A stretch of 64,000 nucleotides of DNA, taken from contig CAMVCW010000002.1 in NCBI GenBank assembly GCA_947166125.1, forward strand, positions 62,001 through 126,000, in the 5' to 3' direction. The notes below the pieces were generated by a model. It ran no database searches and had not been told where the DNA came from. It saw only the letters and a program-made list of their open reading frames with translations. Of the stretch, positions 19,818 through 29,147 are shown one piece after another. Numbering within the stretch: position 1 is the first letter of the stretch; the number at the start of each line of letters is the position of its first letter. The translations under genes were made by a program, and so were the position numbers. The DNA comes from an uncultured Candidatus Saccharibacteria bacterium. GTDB taxonomy: Bacteria > Patescibacteriota > Saccharimonadia > Saccharimonadales > Saccharimonadaceae.

Positions 19818-20636
19818 CTAGTCTTCACTTTTTTCGCTGCGGCATCCGCAGCCGCCACGTCCCCCGTGGCATTCGCCGCAGCAGCCGCCGCAATGATTGC
19901 GACAGTCGCGCTTGTTGTCGTCATCGCTGGAATCGTCTTTTTCGGGTGTACTATCGTCATCAGCTTCGCCTTTGTTTTCGTCTTCGCCGAGGAGTGAGCT
20001 GAGTAAAGACATAAATCCGAAAGGCCCACCATCAGGGATTATGCCGATAAGGTCGGGCGAGATTGACGGCGCCTGCAGATACCTGAGCATGAGCGCAAAA
20101 AACGTCGGTTTGGACAGCATGTCTTCCCTGTAAACTCGGGCCAAGAGGGGCGAACCGTATGCCTTATGCAACTTCAGTCCATCCGCTCGTCTGAGTGTGT
20201 TGAGAAAAGACATAAAATAGCTGGAAGAAAGGTTCTCAATTTCCTCAGCGAAAATCACGCTCGGGACACAAGCTTTAGTGCTCGCAAGCAGGTTGCCGAT
20301 AGCCTCGTCGGAATCGGCATAAATATTCTGTGTGTCCGGACGACAGAGGCTGAAGTCGTGCAGAAAAAGAAAAAAGTCGACTGAGGTCGTCAGATAACTG
20401 ATGATGGTGACCGCAGTGTCGTCGACAAGAACGCCTCTTTCGGCAGCGATTATTGCCGAAGTCAGCATGCTTTCTGCGATATCATGCTGTGATTTGCCGA
20501 AATGGGTGGGGGTGTCATCTTTTATAAAATCAAACCCCTCCAACATCTCCGCCACAAGCTCGTGATTGTTGGCTGCGATGGCTTCGTTTATCTCCTGCCT
20601 GCTTACTTCGGTGATTTTTCCTTCAGTTCTTTTCAT
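19818..20636 (-). CDS. Hypothetical protein with Cys/Gly/His-rich C-terminus
   Basis: Ends DDDNKRDCRNHCGGCCGECHGGRGGCGCRSEKSED. Confidence 0.6.
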   Translation of the reverse strand: MKRTEGKITEVSRQEINEAIAANNHELVAEMLEGFDFIKDDTPTHFGKSQHDIAESMLTSAIIAAERGVLVDDTAVTIISYLTTSVDFFLFLHDFSLCRPDTQNIYADSDEAIGNLLASTKACVPSVIFAEEIENLSSSYFMSFLNTLRRADGLKLHKAYGSPLLARVYREDMLSKPTFFALMLRYLQAPSISPDLIGIIPDGGPFGFMSLLSSLLGEDENKGEADDDSTPEKDDSSDDDNKRDCRNHCGGCCGECHGGRGGCGCRSEKSED

Positions 20637-20746
20637 TAGTAATCAACTCCTAATTGTAAAAATTCAAGGCCCTGAAGTATGACCTCGCATCCTAATTATA
20701 TCACAGATTAGTATAAAAGTCAAGCTTATTTTATAATGTTAACCAC

Positions 20747-22483
20747 CTACGGGGTTTTATTCTTGGTTTCTTTTGCTGCTGCCCAATCAGTAATATCGGT
20801 AAACCGATCTAACTCCGTCACCAGACGAACATTATCGCTAAATGTCCGTACGTTTCGGTTGTAAATATAAGTTAAATTAGGCTGGTATAACCCTATCGCC
20901 GGTACATCATTTACCCAGTATCGCAAAAACGCTTCATATTTTTTGGCCCGCAAAGCTTCATCCAGAGTGTCTCGCGCGCCTAGCAGTAAGTCATCTACCA
21001 ATGCATTGCGGTAATTGGATAAATTTAAGCCAGAGGCCGTAGTTTGCGAAGAGTGATAGTATGGCAATAAATCCGGATCCGCCCCGAGTTCTATATCATA
21101 AACCAATATACTATAGCTTCTTTTTGATATTATATTACTGATAAACTCTTGGTTTTCTTCATATTTAGACACATTCACCTCAAACCCCAAATCGCGGAGC
21201 TGTTCTGCCAACTTGTCTGCAACGGCGGGTAAATAACCAGCGTTGATAGTGGCTATTTCTAGACCCATAGTACCATCTCCTAAGTTATCAGCAATTGTAG
21301 CTTTAGCCGCTTCACGGTCTTGTCCTGGAATTTCTGGATATCCGGATAAATCAATTTGTGAATCAAGCAAAGGATAATTGAGTGCGGTGGTATCCGGAGC
21401 TACTGCGCGGATTTCTTCCAAATTAATTCCCTGACGAATCGCCGTACGCAAATCTTTATTCTTCACTATCTCACTAGCAGTGTTGAAGAAAATATATGCT
21501 CCAGAATTTAAACTAGAATTTTTCTTAATGAATTGCCCTGCCACTACCTTATCGGCGTCGGGGCCAGATAGTTCCGCCGTGGCCGTCACTGCTCCAGAAT
21601 TTAGAGCGCTTACTACTGAATCTTTATCTTTATAGGTGTGCACAGCAAAACTATCTAACAGAGCGCGCCCTTTATAATAATTCGGATTAGCCGAAAGATA
21701 ATAGACTTTCTCGTTCCCGCCTGCCGCAGACTGTAAAGCATTAAAACTGAATGCCCCAGAAGTCACCGGCGTATTAGAAAAAGTATCCTCTATTAAGGTT
21801 TTTGGATCGGCGTCATCTAATTCATGTTTTGGCACAATTGGGATATTGAGTGCCGAAATAAAATCTGCGTATACGGAAGGCAAAGTAAATACTATCTCCC
21901 CGTTTTCGTTTTCCGCCACTTTAACATTTGCTAAATTTGAATCATATATAGAATTTACCGAAGGGCTTTTAATTAAATCTATCGTAAATAATACATCTTC
22001 GTTGGTAAGTGGCGCACCGTCAGACCATTTCAAGTTATCTCGTAATTTTACTGTCCAAACTCTGCCACCTTCGCTTGGCAAAATAGAAGCTGCTAACCCT
22101 ATACCCGGATGTCCAGAGTAATCTATTGTAGCGAGTGTAGCAAACATTAAGCGGCTCAGCGTTTTTTCGCTATTAGTGGTAGCAAAAAGTGGATTTAGTG
22201 AGCTTACGTCGCCAAGAGTGGCTTCAGTATAAGCACCACCGCTGCTAAAGACATCTTCAGAATAAGTATCTCTAAACCAGATAGATTGCGTCACCGCTAG
22301 CATAATTAAGGCCGCCACTAGTAAGCTCCACTCTAGCACTAGTAGCCGGATATTTTCAATATGCGAAATCCGCCCAATCAAATTCTCTTTGATGTGTTCC
22401 TTGCCTTCACTGCTGGCCTTCAAAGACACACGCGAAAACTTCCGTATAAATTTTTGCCCACGCTTTTTGATAGAATCTGCCAT
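20747..22483 (-). CDS. ABC transporter peptide-binding protein (SBP family 5)
   Basis: TEATLGDVSSLNPLFATTNSEKTLSRLMFATLATID, WTVKLRDNLKWSDGAPLTNEDVLFTIDLI. Confidence 0.88.
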   Translation of the reverse strand: MADSIKKRGQKFIRKFSRVSLKASSEGKEHIKENLIGRISHIENIRLLVLEWSLLVAALIMLAVTQSIWFRDTYSEDVFSSGGAYTEATLGDVSSLNPLFATTNSEKTLSRLMFATLATIDYSGHPGIGLAASILPSEGGRVWTVKLRDNLKWSDGAPLTNEDVLFTIDLIKSPSVNSIYDSNLANVKVAENENGEIVFTLPSVYADFISALNIPIVPKHELDDADPKTLIEDTFSNTPVTSGAFSFNALQSAAGGNEKVYYLSANPNYYKGRALLDSFAVHTYKDKDSVVSALNSGAVTATAELSGPDADKVVAGQFIKKNSSLNSGAYIFFNTASEIVKNKDLRTAIRQGINLEEIRAVAPDTTALNYPLLDSQIDLSGYPEIPGQDREAAKATIADNLGDGTMGLEIATINAGYLPAVADKLAEQLRDLGFEVNVSKYEENQEFISNIISKRSYSILVYDIELGADPDLLPYYHSSQTTASGLNLSNYRNALVDDLLLGARDTLDEALRAKKYEAFLRYWVNDVPAIGLYQPNLTYIYNRNVRTFSDNVRLVTELDRFTDITDWAAAKETKNKTP

Positions 22484-22484
22484 A

Positions 22485-22712
22485 TTATGCCGGAATTAAT
22501 AATAGTCCCAAAATAGATAACACAAATATCACCGCAAATACAATTGTCGCGATAAACAAAGATTTTTCTAATCCACGACGCGTAGTGTATAGTTCGCCAG
22601 AACTACCAAACCCTGCGCCAAGTGATGCACCGCGTTGCTGTAATAAAATCAAAAGAATTGTTAGAATTGCCGAAACGAAGGTAACAACTTCTAGAAAACT
22701 TCCTATTTGCAT
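22485..22712 (-). CDS. secG: Preprotein translocase subunit SecG
   Basis: ILTILLILLQQRGASLGAGFGSSGELYTTRRGLEKSLFIATIVFA. Confidence 0.9.
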   Translation of the reverse strand: MQIGSFLEVVTFVSAILTILLILLQQRGASLGAGFGSSGELYTTRRGLEKSLFIATIVFAVIFVLSILGLLLIPA

Positions 22713-22728
22713 AAAATAACTCCTACGG

Positions 22729-23985
22729 CTATTTTAGCATACCTTTTCGTTTAAGTAAACTGTGGTAGGTAATCGCAAAGCGGTGGCTCTCTTCATCTAC
22801 TCTTGCAATTAAGCGTGCAATATGGGAACTGGACGGCAGGTGCACCAGGTCTTTACCGGGTACTAAAATTTTTACTCCTGCGCTTTTAGAGTGGTCACCA
22901 GACTTATCACGCCCAATCACTGGTATATTGTATGGCTCCACTAGTGGTAAAATCGCGTTTACTTGTGTGGCACCACCATCCAAAATTATAAGATCTGGAA
23001 AATCCCACTCTTTATGTTTGAGTCGCCGCGTGATAACCTCCTTCATGCTTTTAAGGTCGTCATTGGTACTGGTGCGGATTTTAAACTTCCTATATTCACT
23101 GCGCGCCGAGGCGCCATTGATAAACACCACCATACTGCCTACGGTATCCGTACCAGATTGGTGCGAAATATCATAACCTTCTATTCGTCGTGGCGGTTCT
23201 GGTAATCCCAATAACTCCTGGAGTTGTTTCAAAGCTTGATCAGACGAAATATCCAAAAATTCCTTATCAGAAAACACAATTTTTTTCTTCAACTCTTTTA
23301 ACCCCATTAATTGATCGCGCGCTTCGGCGGCCAATTCATAATTCCCCGCCGCAGCTTCTTCGTGCATAGTCTTTTCTAATTCTTTTAAGAGCTTTTCTCG
23401 GTCACCCTCTAAATAGCGCATTAATTTTCGTAGGTTTCGCTTATAATCTTTGGGTGTGGTTTTGCCAATCTCTATGCCCGGTGTCAGCCCCAAATCTGTA
23501 TCCAGAGTTTTCTTGCCTGTATAAGGCTTTACGTAATACGGGAACACTCGGCGCAATATCCGTACCGCTTTTTCTACGGCAGACTTCCCATAAAACGGCC
23601 CAATATAAGTAGCCTTATCATCTACTGGGTTTCGCGTAAAAGATATATACGGCACCTCTTCGTTCATACTAATCCGTACGTAGCTTACAGTTTTGTCGTC
23701 GCGCAGTAATATATTCCATTTTGGCATATAGCGTTTTATCATTTCGGATTCTAGAAATAATGCATCCATTTCGGTGTCTACCGTAATCCAGTCTGTATCA
23801 TTAATCTCCGCTACAAGCGCCGCAGTTTTTACGTCTTTTTTGGATTTCTGGAAATATTGCCGCACACGATTTTTGAGCACGGCTGCCTTGCCCACATAGA
23901 TTATCTCCCCAGCGGCATTTTTGTGAAAATAAACCCCCGGGTCCACCGGGAGTTTATTTAGTTTTTGTTTTAAAGCCTCGTTCAT
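22729..23985 (-). CDS. uvrC: UvrC-like excinuclease subunit, short form
   Basis: GVYFHKNAAGEIIYVGKAAVLKNRVRQYF (GIY-YIG), UVR region, IEGYDISHQSGTDTVGSMVVF, LIILDGGATQVNA; ends soon after FAITYHSLLKRKGMLK. Confidence 0.9.
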   Translation of the reverse strand: MNEALKQKLNKLPVDPGVYFHKNAAGEIIYVGKAAVLKNRVRQYFQKSKKDVKTAALVAEINDTDWITVDTEMDALFLESEMIKRYMPKWNILLRDDKTVSYVRISMNEEVPYISFTRNPVDDKATYIGPFYGKSAVEKAVRILRRVFPYYVKPYTGKKTLDTDLGLTPGIEIGKTTPKDYKRNLRKLMRYLEGDREKLLKELEKTMHEEAAAGNYELAAEARDQLMGLKELKKKIVFSDKEFLDISSDQALKQLQELLGLPEPPRRIEGYDISHQSGTDTVGSMVVFINGASARSEYRKFKIRTSTNDDLKSMKEVITRRLKHKEWDFPDLIILDGGATQVNAILPLVEPYNIPVIGRDKSGDHSKSAGVKILVPGKDLVHLPSSSHIARLIARVDEESHRFAITYHSLLKRKGMLK

Positions 23986-24038
23986 ACTTTAATTATATCA
24001 CACTTATGGATATTTGTCAATCGTCTACGTCAAACGCA

Positions 24039-25592
24039 CTAGGCTCCAGCTGGTAAACTATACATGCTAGACATAATTTCCTGAATTACGTCAGAAAAAT
24101 TTTTGTATTCTTCTGGCTCTGGTACGTTAACATTGGTCGGATAAGAAAATCCAAGATCTATTGTCATTGTTCCCTCGCCGTTATTTAGATTGGATGTCAG
24201 ATATAAGCGGGTGAAATTATTGTCGCCGTCCACCTCAGCATAAATCTTTGGCATGACGTCCACCATTTTTGCTACGTCGTCTTTACTCACGCTCACGTTG
24301 TTCGTCCAGCCCAAGCAAGAATATAGGTTCGCTGTCATTTCAGAGTTTTGAATAGAGTTCACGAAGTTTGCAAACTTTTCGCTATTTACGCTCACTTGGT
24401 AGACTGGATGGTTTTTACTGGCAAGACTTACGTCTTTATTTGTAGAAGAAATGAACGGATATTTGCTATATAGTTCAATCGCACTGTTACTATTGGTATT
24501 AATATCACTCACCAGATTCGTTATACAGCTAATATTGCTATTGGCTGTGATCCCGCCCGAAAGCATATTCAGCTCATCTACTGATACCTTTAGCCACTCG
24601 CCATCTACCACCTTTATTACTCCGGCTAGTGAAGCAAAATAAGCTATAGTATTGGCATCCAGCACATTTTGTCCGCCGTCTAGTACGTTTAATTTGGTGT
24701 CATCAATTTCTGTTAAATTGCAATTTTCTCCATCCGCACAAGTGAGAGCTTGTATTTCTGTCGTCTGACACACTGCATCCTCACCACAATCTATTTGTCC
24801 TGGCATTTGATTAGATAAATTCAAAAGATACAAAATCCCAGAATCTTCCAACGCGCTGGTGGCGCCATCGATTTTGAAATAAAGATCACCGTTTCCTGCA
24901 TATACTTCGTCAAATTCTATATTAAAGTCACCCACATTGCGAATAGTGGCCGTTACATTGGCTACAGAATTATTTATCGCCGAGCTAGAAATTATTTTAG
25001 AATTCAATGCAATCTTTATATTCGAAACTGGCGAAAACTCATTATTCAGTGTAATATTAATGTCGCCATCAATTGCTACGTTGGTTGGAGCTTTGCCGTC
25101 CATGATTTTTTTCATAGCTGCAGTTACCGGATCTGTTTGATTCATCATTATAATCGCGATTGCTGCCGCTACTCCACCAAGTATTAACACTACTACTGCT
25201 GCGATAATTCCGGCAATCAATCCGGTTTTCTTTTTCTTGACTGGCGCGGCTTCCGCTGGGGCGGCCTTTTCCATCGGCCTGTCTTCTGGAGCCAGAGAAT
25301 CTACTTTAATAGTGTTAGTCACCGGAGCGGTTGGCTGCGCTGGTGTTTGCGTAGGTGCAGTGCCTGGTGTAGAATTCGCTATTGGCGTTGGCGCCACCGG
25401 ACTAGGAGCCGGATTCGGTGCGGGGCTAGGTGCGGCGCTTAGCATCGGATTTGGCGCCGGTCCTGCTGCCGGAGTTGGATTAAGAGGATTCGGCATTCCT
25501 CCTGGGTTTTCGTTCATTAAAAACTCCTTCAAAATTATTACTCTTACGCCTATTTTAACATAAGAAATATATTTTGGCGACTTGTAATTCAT
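24039..25592 (-). CDS. Hypothetical membrane-anchored protein with Pro/Ala-rich N-terminus and one TM
   Basis: PAPNPAPSPVAPTPIAN... then KKKKTGLIAGIIAAVVVLILGGVAAAIAIIMM. Confidence 0.65.
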   Translation of the reverse strand: MNYKSPKYISYVKIGVRVIILKEFLMNENPGGMPNPLNPTPAAGPAPNPMLSAAPSPAPNPAPSPVAPTPIANSTPGTAPTQTPAQPTAPVTNTIKVDSLAPEDRPMEKAAPAEAAPVKKKKTGLIAGIIAAVVVLILGGVAAAIAIIMMNQTDPVTAAMKKIMDGKAPTNVAIDGDINITLNNEFSPVSNIKIALNSKIISSSAINNSVANVTATIRNVGDFNIEFDEVYAGNGDLYFKIDGATSALEDSGILYLLNLSNQMPGQIDCGEDAVCQTTEIQALTCADGENCNLTEIDDTKLNVLDGGQNVLDANTIAYFASLAGVIKVVDGEWLKVSVDELNMLSGGITANSNISCITNLVSDINTNSNSAIELYSKYPFISSTNKDVSLASKNHPVYQVSVNSEKFANFVNSIQNSEMTANLYSCLGWTNNVSVSKDDVAKMVDVMPKIYAEVDGDNNFTRLYLTSNLNNGEGTMTIDLGFSYPTNVNVPEPEEYKNFSDVIQEIMSSMYSLPAGA

Positions 25593-25602
25593 AAAAACGT
25601 GA

Positions 25603-25786
25603 TATAATTAAATTGCTAAAACTTGACAATTAAGTATGTACCGGAGATTTTATTATAAAATTTCCCGGAAAATATTGGCACCGTAAGGTTTCGCCATTTC
25701 GGGAAGTTAAGTCTGGTACGAATTGTCGAGTTTTAGCACCCCTTGCGGTGCCATTTTTGTTAATCCCCATTAATATAGTGGCACCA
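25603..25786 (+). ncRNA. Candidate structured leader RNA, copy A (three-way junction plus loop/3'-tail pseudoknot and terminator-like hairpin)
   Basis: TATAAT 25603-25608; outer stem 25615-25631/25721-25737; PK 25677-25688 (GGCACCGTAAGG) with 25741-25752 (CCTTGCGGTGCC); GCACC-CCTTGC-GGTGC-CATTTTT; downstream TGGCACC 25779-25785. Confidence 0.75.
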
Positions 25787-25829
25787 CATGGGGGGAGTAG
25801 TAGTAATCATATATATAAGTGAGGTAATG

Positions 25830-27566
25830 ATGGGCCACAAAGTAAAACAATCATTAGTAAGTAGTAGAATAGATTTCTTCTACTATGCTTTCCGTAATGT
25901 ATTGTTGGTTTCTGTTCCTCTTCTTATCTTTTCTATCTTTGTTTTCACTATTCCTCATTCATCTGCAGAAATAAGTAGTGGAGCAGACAATATTCAATTA
26001 GTCTTATCTACTTCCTGTACGGTAAATGCAGTAGTTACATCAGAACATACAGTGAGTCTTAATGGTGGACAATTAGATAATAATGTAGGTAATACTAAAC
26101 TCAGTGCTTATTGTAATGATAATAATGGTTATAGTATCTATGCAGTAGGTAGTAGTGGAGACACAGATGGTAATACAGATCTAATCTATAATAACGGATT
26201 TAGCGATAGTTATAACATTAGAACTGGAGTATATGATAGTAATAATGTAGCTAACCCATCATCCTGGGCTATGAAACTAACTGCTGGCACTGGTACTGGC
26301 ATAGATCCAGTTACTGGAGAAAGTGTACCTACTACTCCACCTACCATCATTAATGGTTTTGATAACTACAGTGCTATACCAAATGTCTATACTCAAGTAG
26401 CTAAAAGAACATCCGGTACTAGTATGACTACAGACACTAGTGTATCAGGTTCATACTTAGACGCTACCTACCAAATCTATGCTAACTCCGCTCAGCCTGC
26501 CGGTACTTATAACGGTAAAGTAAAGTACGTCATAGTGCATCCAAATAGCAGCCATAACACTATTCCAGACTTAGATACAGCCTTTGCTGTAGCTGGTAAA
26601 ATGAAAGTCTATGAAGAAGGCGGTAATTCCTACTATGCTATGCAAGATATGGATTCTCAAATATGTAGCTTTGTAGGTGGTACTGGTGCTAGTACCGCTA
26701 CACAGTTGGTAGATACTAGAGATAATAACCTCTACTGGGTAGCAAAGCTAGAAGACGGTAAGTGTTGGATGACTAGTAATCTAGATTTAGGTATAGGCAA
26801 CACTGGTCCACTCAATTCCAATAACACAGATATTAGCACCACCGCATCCGGTAGTGGTATCTATGCGGATGGCTATACTGAGAAGGATGGTGTCTGGACT
26901 TGGACTCCAGCCTCTACTGCCATTACTTCTAGCTACTACATTTCCAACACTTCTGTTAGGCCATCTGCTTGGCCAAATAGCAATACTACTCCATACTCAG
27001 CTGAAGGCGGTGATACTTACTATTACACCTCTAATGCCACCGGCAATGATACAAGATATAATTCACTCCAAGCCTGTAAAAACGCAAGTCATACAGAAGA
27101 TGAATGTAAACGTTACTTTGCTGGTAACTATTATAGCTGGACTGCAGCTATCGCTTCCAATAATTCTACCAATATAGGTAGTACAGTAGGAGAAATCGCC
27201 TCTAACTCTATTTGTCCTAAAGGTTGGCGACTCCCCAATGCTTCTCAAACAGATAACGTTAACAACGAATTTGGTAGGATGCTATATAAGGCCGGAATAA
27301 CTGCCAACGTAACTGCTGGCAATGAATCTGTAGGTTACGCAACGGGTGGCCTCAATAAACTACGCTCTAATCCTTACTACTTTGTGCGGTCCGGCAATAT
27401 CGATGGCGGTACCTTGTACGATCCCGGCGCCTACGGCAACTACTGGTCTAGTACGGTTAGCAGTAGTATCTACGCTTACCTCCTGCGCTTCAATGGTACT
27501 GTTATCTACCCAGCCCGTAACTACAACAGGTACCTCGGGTGGTCTGTACGCTGTGTTGCTCGCTAG
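25830..27566 (+). CDS. FISUMP-domain secreted surface protein, paralog 1
   Basis: RBS gaggt then MGHK; DFFYYAFRNVLLVSVPLLIFS signal/TM; QDMDSQIC...CWMTSNLDLG, GNYYSWTAAIASNNS, ICPKGWRLPN, YWSSTV...GWSVRCVAR. Confidence 0.82.
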   Translation: MGHKVKQSLVSSRIDFFYYAFRNVLLVSVPLLIFSIFVFTIPHSSAEISSGADNIQLVLSTSCTVNAVVTSEHTVSLNGGQLDNNVGNTKLSAYCNDNNGYSIYAVGSSGDTDGNTDLIYNNGFSDSYNIRTGVYDSNNVANPSSWAMKLTAGTGTGIDPVTGESVPTTPPTIINGFDNYSAIPNVYTQVAKRTSGTSMTTDTSVSGSYLDATYQIYANSAQPAGTYNGKVKYVIVHPNSSHNTIPDLDTAFAVAGKMKVYEEGGNSYYAMQDMDSQICSFVGGTGASTATQLVDTRDNNLYWVAKLEDGKCWMTSNLDLGIGNTGPLNSNNTDISTTASGSGIYADGYTEKDGVWTWTPASTAITSSYYISNTSVRPSAWPNSNTTPYSAEGGDTYYYTSNATGNDTRYNSLQACKNASHTEDECKRYFAGNYYSWTAAIASNNSTNIGSTVGEIASNSICPKGWRLPNASQTDNVNNEFGRMLYKAGITANVTAGNESVGYATGGLNKLRSNPYYFVRSGNIDGGTLYDPGAYGNYWSSTVSSSIYAYLLRFNGTVIYPARNYNRYLGWSVRCVAR

Positions 27567-27688
27567 TTTCCTGTGGACAACCTGAACCTATCTTTATTAG
27601 TATAAAAATCCAAGTCCCGCTACAAAAAAATAGGTCCAGATAAGACCAGTCTGGCTCATCAGTATTTATATTATGCTATAATATGCTT

Positions 27689-28969
27689 ATGGATAATTTT
27701 ACAATCAGTGATATTAAAGCAAGACAAGTTTTGGATTCGCGGGGTAACCCCACGGTGGAAGCCGAAGTATTTTTGGAAAATGGTGCTTTTGGCCGGGCCA
27801 TTGTGCCATCTGGCGCGTCCACCGGTACACTAGAAGCTCTAGAACTTCGCGATGGTGATAAATCGCTTTATGGTGGCAAGAGTGTATTTAAGGCCGTTTG
27901 GAACGTAAACTCCAAAATCAAAGATGTATTAGTAGGTAATTCTGCCGATCCGCGTGCAGTGGATCAGCTAATGCTAGAGCTAGATGGCACGGAAAACAAA
28001 TCCAATCTTGGCGCCAATGCTATTTTGGCTGTTTCCCTGGCCAATGCCAAGGCTAACGCTCGCGCTCGCAAAATGCCATTTTATAAATATATTGCCGAAC
28101 TGGCCGGCACTACTAGTAAGATGTCTATCCCCATGCCAATGATGAACGTGATGAACGGTGGCGAGCATGCCTCTTGGGCCACAGATTTCCAGGAATACAT
28201 GATAGTGCCTAAAGGCGCTGGTAATATTGCCGAGGCTGTACAAATGGGTGCTGAAGTTTTTCATGCCCTGAAAAAAGTTTTGGAAGAGCGTAATTATCCT
28301 ACCACCGTGGGTGATGAGGGTGGCTATGCGCCAAAGGTGCGTGATGGCAACAACGAGCCTCTAGAATGTATTAAATATGCCGTAGATAAAACTAAATATG
28401 AACTCGGCAAAGATATCGCCATCGCTATGGATATCGCTTCTAGCGAATTTTACGATAAAGACCACTACGTCCTAAAAACTAACGGCGATTGGAAGTCCGC
28501 TGACGACCTAATTAACTGGTATACCTGGATTATTGATAACTATCCAGTAGTGTCTATAGAAGATGGTCTCGCAGAAAACGATTGGGCAAACTGGAAGATT
28601 ATGACCGAACGCCTCGGTGACCGTGTGCAATTAGTGGGCGACGATTTATTCGTTACTAATGTAAAATTATTAGAGCGCGGTATTACGGAAAAGGCCGCCA
28701 ATGCGATATTAATCAAGCCAAATCAAATCGGCTCACTTTCCGAAACTATCGATGCGGTGCTTTTGGCGAAAAAATCTAGCTACAACACTATTATGTCACA
28801 TCGCTCCGGTGAAACTGAGGATGTATCTATCTCGCATCTTGCCGTGGGGCTTGGTACCGGACAAATTAAAACTGGTTCCCTTTCCCGTAGTGAGCGTATT
28901 GCAAAATATAATGAATTAATCCGTATTGCCGAGAGTAATTCTAGGTTAGGTTTAGCGAACCCCTTTTAA
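27689..28969 (+). CDS. eno: Enolase
   Basis: ISDIKARQVLDSRGNPTVEAEVFLENGAFGRAIVPSGASTG ... IMSHRSGETED. Confidence 0.97.
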   Translation: MDNFTISDIKARQVLDSRGNPTVEAEVFLENGAFGRAIVPSGASTGTLEALELRDGDKSLYGGKSVFKAVWNVNSKIKDVLVGNSADPRAVDQLMLELDGTENKSNLGANAILAVSLANAKANARARKMPFYKYIAELAGTTSKMSIPMPMMNVMNGGEHASWATDFQEYMIVPKGAGNIAEAVQMGAEVFHALKKVLEERNYPTTVGDEGGYAPKVRDGNNEPLECIKYAVDKTKYELGKDIAIAMDIASSEFYDKDHYVLKTNGDWKSADDLINWYTWIIDNYPVVSIEDGLAENDWANWKIMTERLGDRVQLVGDDLFVTNVKLLERGITEKAANAILIKPNQIGSLSETIDAVLLAKKSSYNTIMSHRSGETEDVSISHLAVGLGTGQIKTGSLSRSERIAKYNELIRIAESNSRLGLANPF

Positions 28970-28985
28970 TAGAGGATAAAAACTG

Positions 28986-29139
28986 CTTTTTGTTAGCATA
29001 ATGAGGTTTAGGTCAGATCTATTTGACGCAATTTATACAACTTAGCAATGAGAAATGTCCTTAGCAAAACGGCTAAAGACATTTTTCTTGCCCTATGTTG
29101 TATAAATCACAAGACAAACAATTCCAAGCTGACAAAAAG
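28986..29139. ncRNA. Candidate nested-stem RNA between convergent eno and LOG genes
   Basis: Outer ctttttgttag (28986-28996)/ctgacaaaaag (29129-29139); inner atttatacaac/gttgtataaat; gagaaatgtccttag/ctaaagacatttttctt; followed by taatttttct. Confidence 0.5.
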
Positions 29140-29147
29140 TAATTTTT

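Noticed and set aside
24937-25563. Plus-strand ORFs opposite the Pro-rich membrane protein (e.g. MTGAASAGAAFSIGLSS...)
   Set aside because: Low-complexity mirror of a real gene on the other strand; no RBS or recognisable domain.
25603-25786. Leader RNA as a CRISPR/tracrRNA or OMEGA RNA
   Set aside because: No cas, TnpB/IscB or repeat array in the window.
27380-27566. Firm call of a diversity-generating retroelement
   Set aside because: No reverse transcriptase ORF or template repeat found here; differences between paralogs are not restricted to adenines. Kept only as a hypothesis.
28986-29139. SRP (4.5S) RNA
   Set aside because: ggtcag occurs but the conserved GGUCAGG..GGAAGG..AGCAGCC apical motif is absent.
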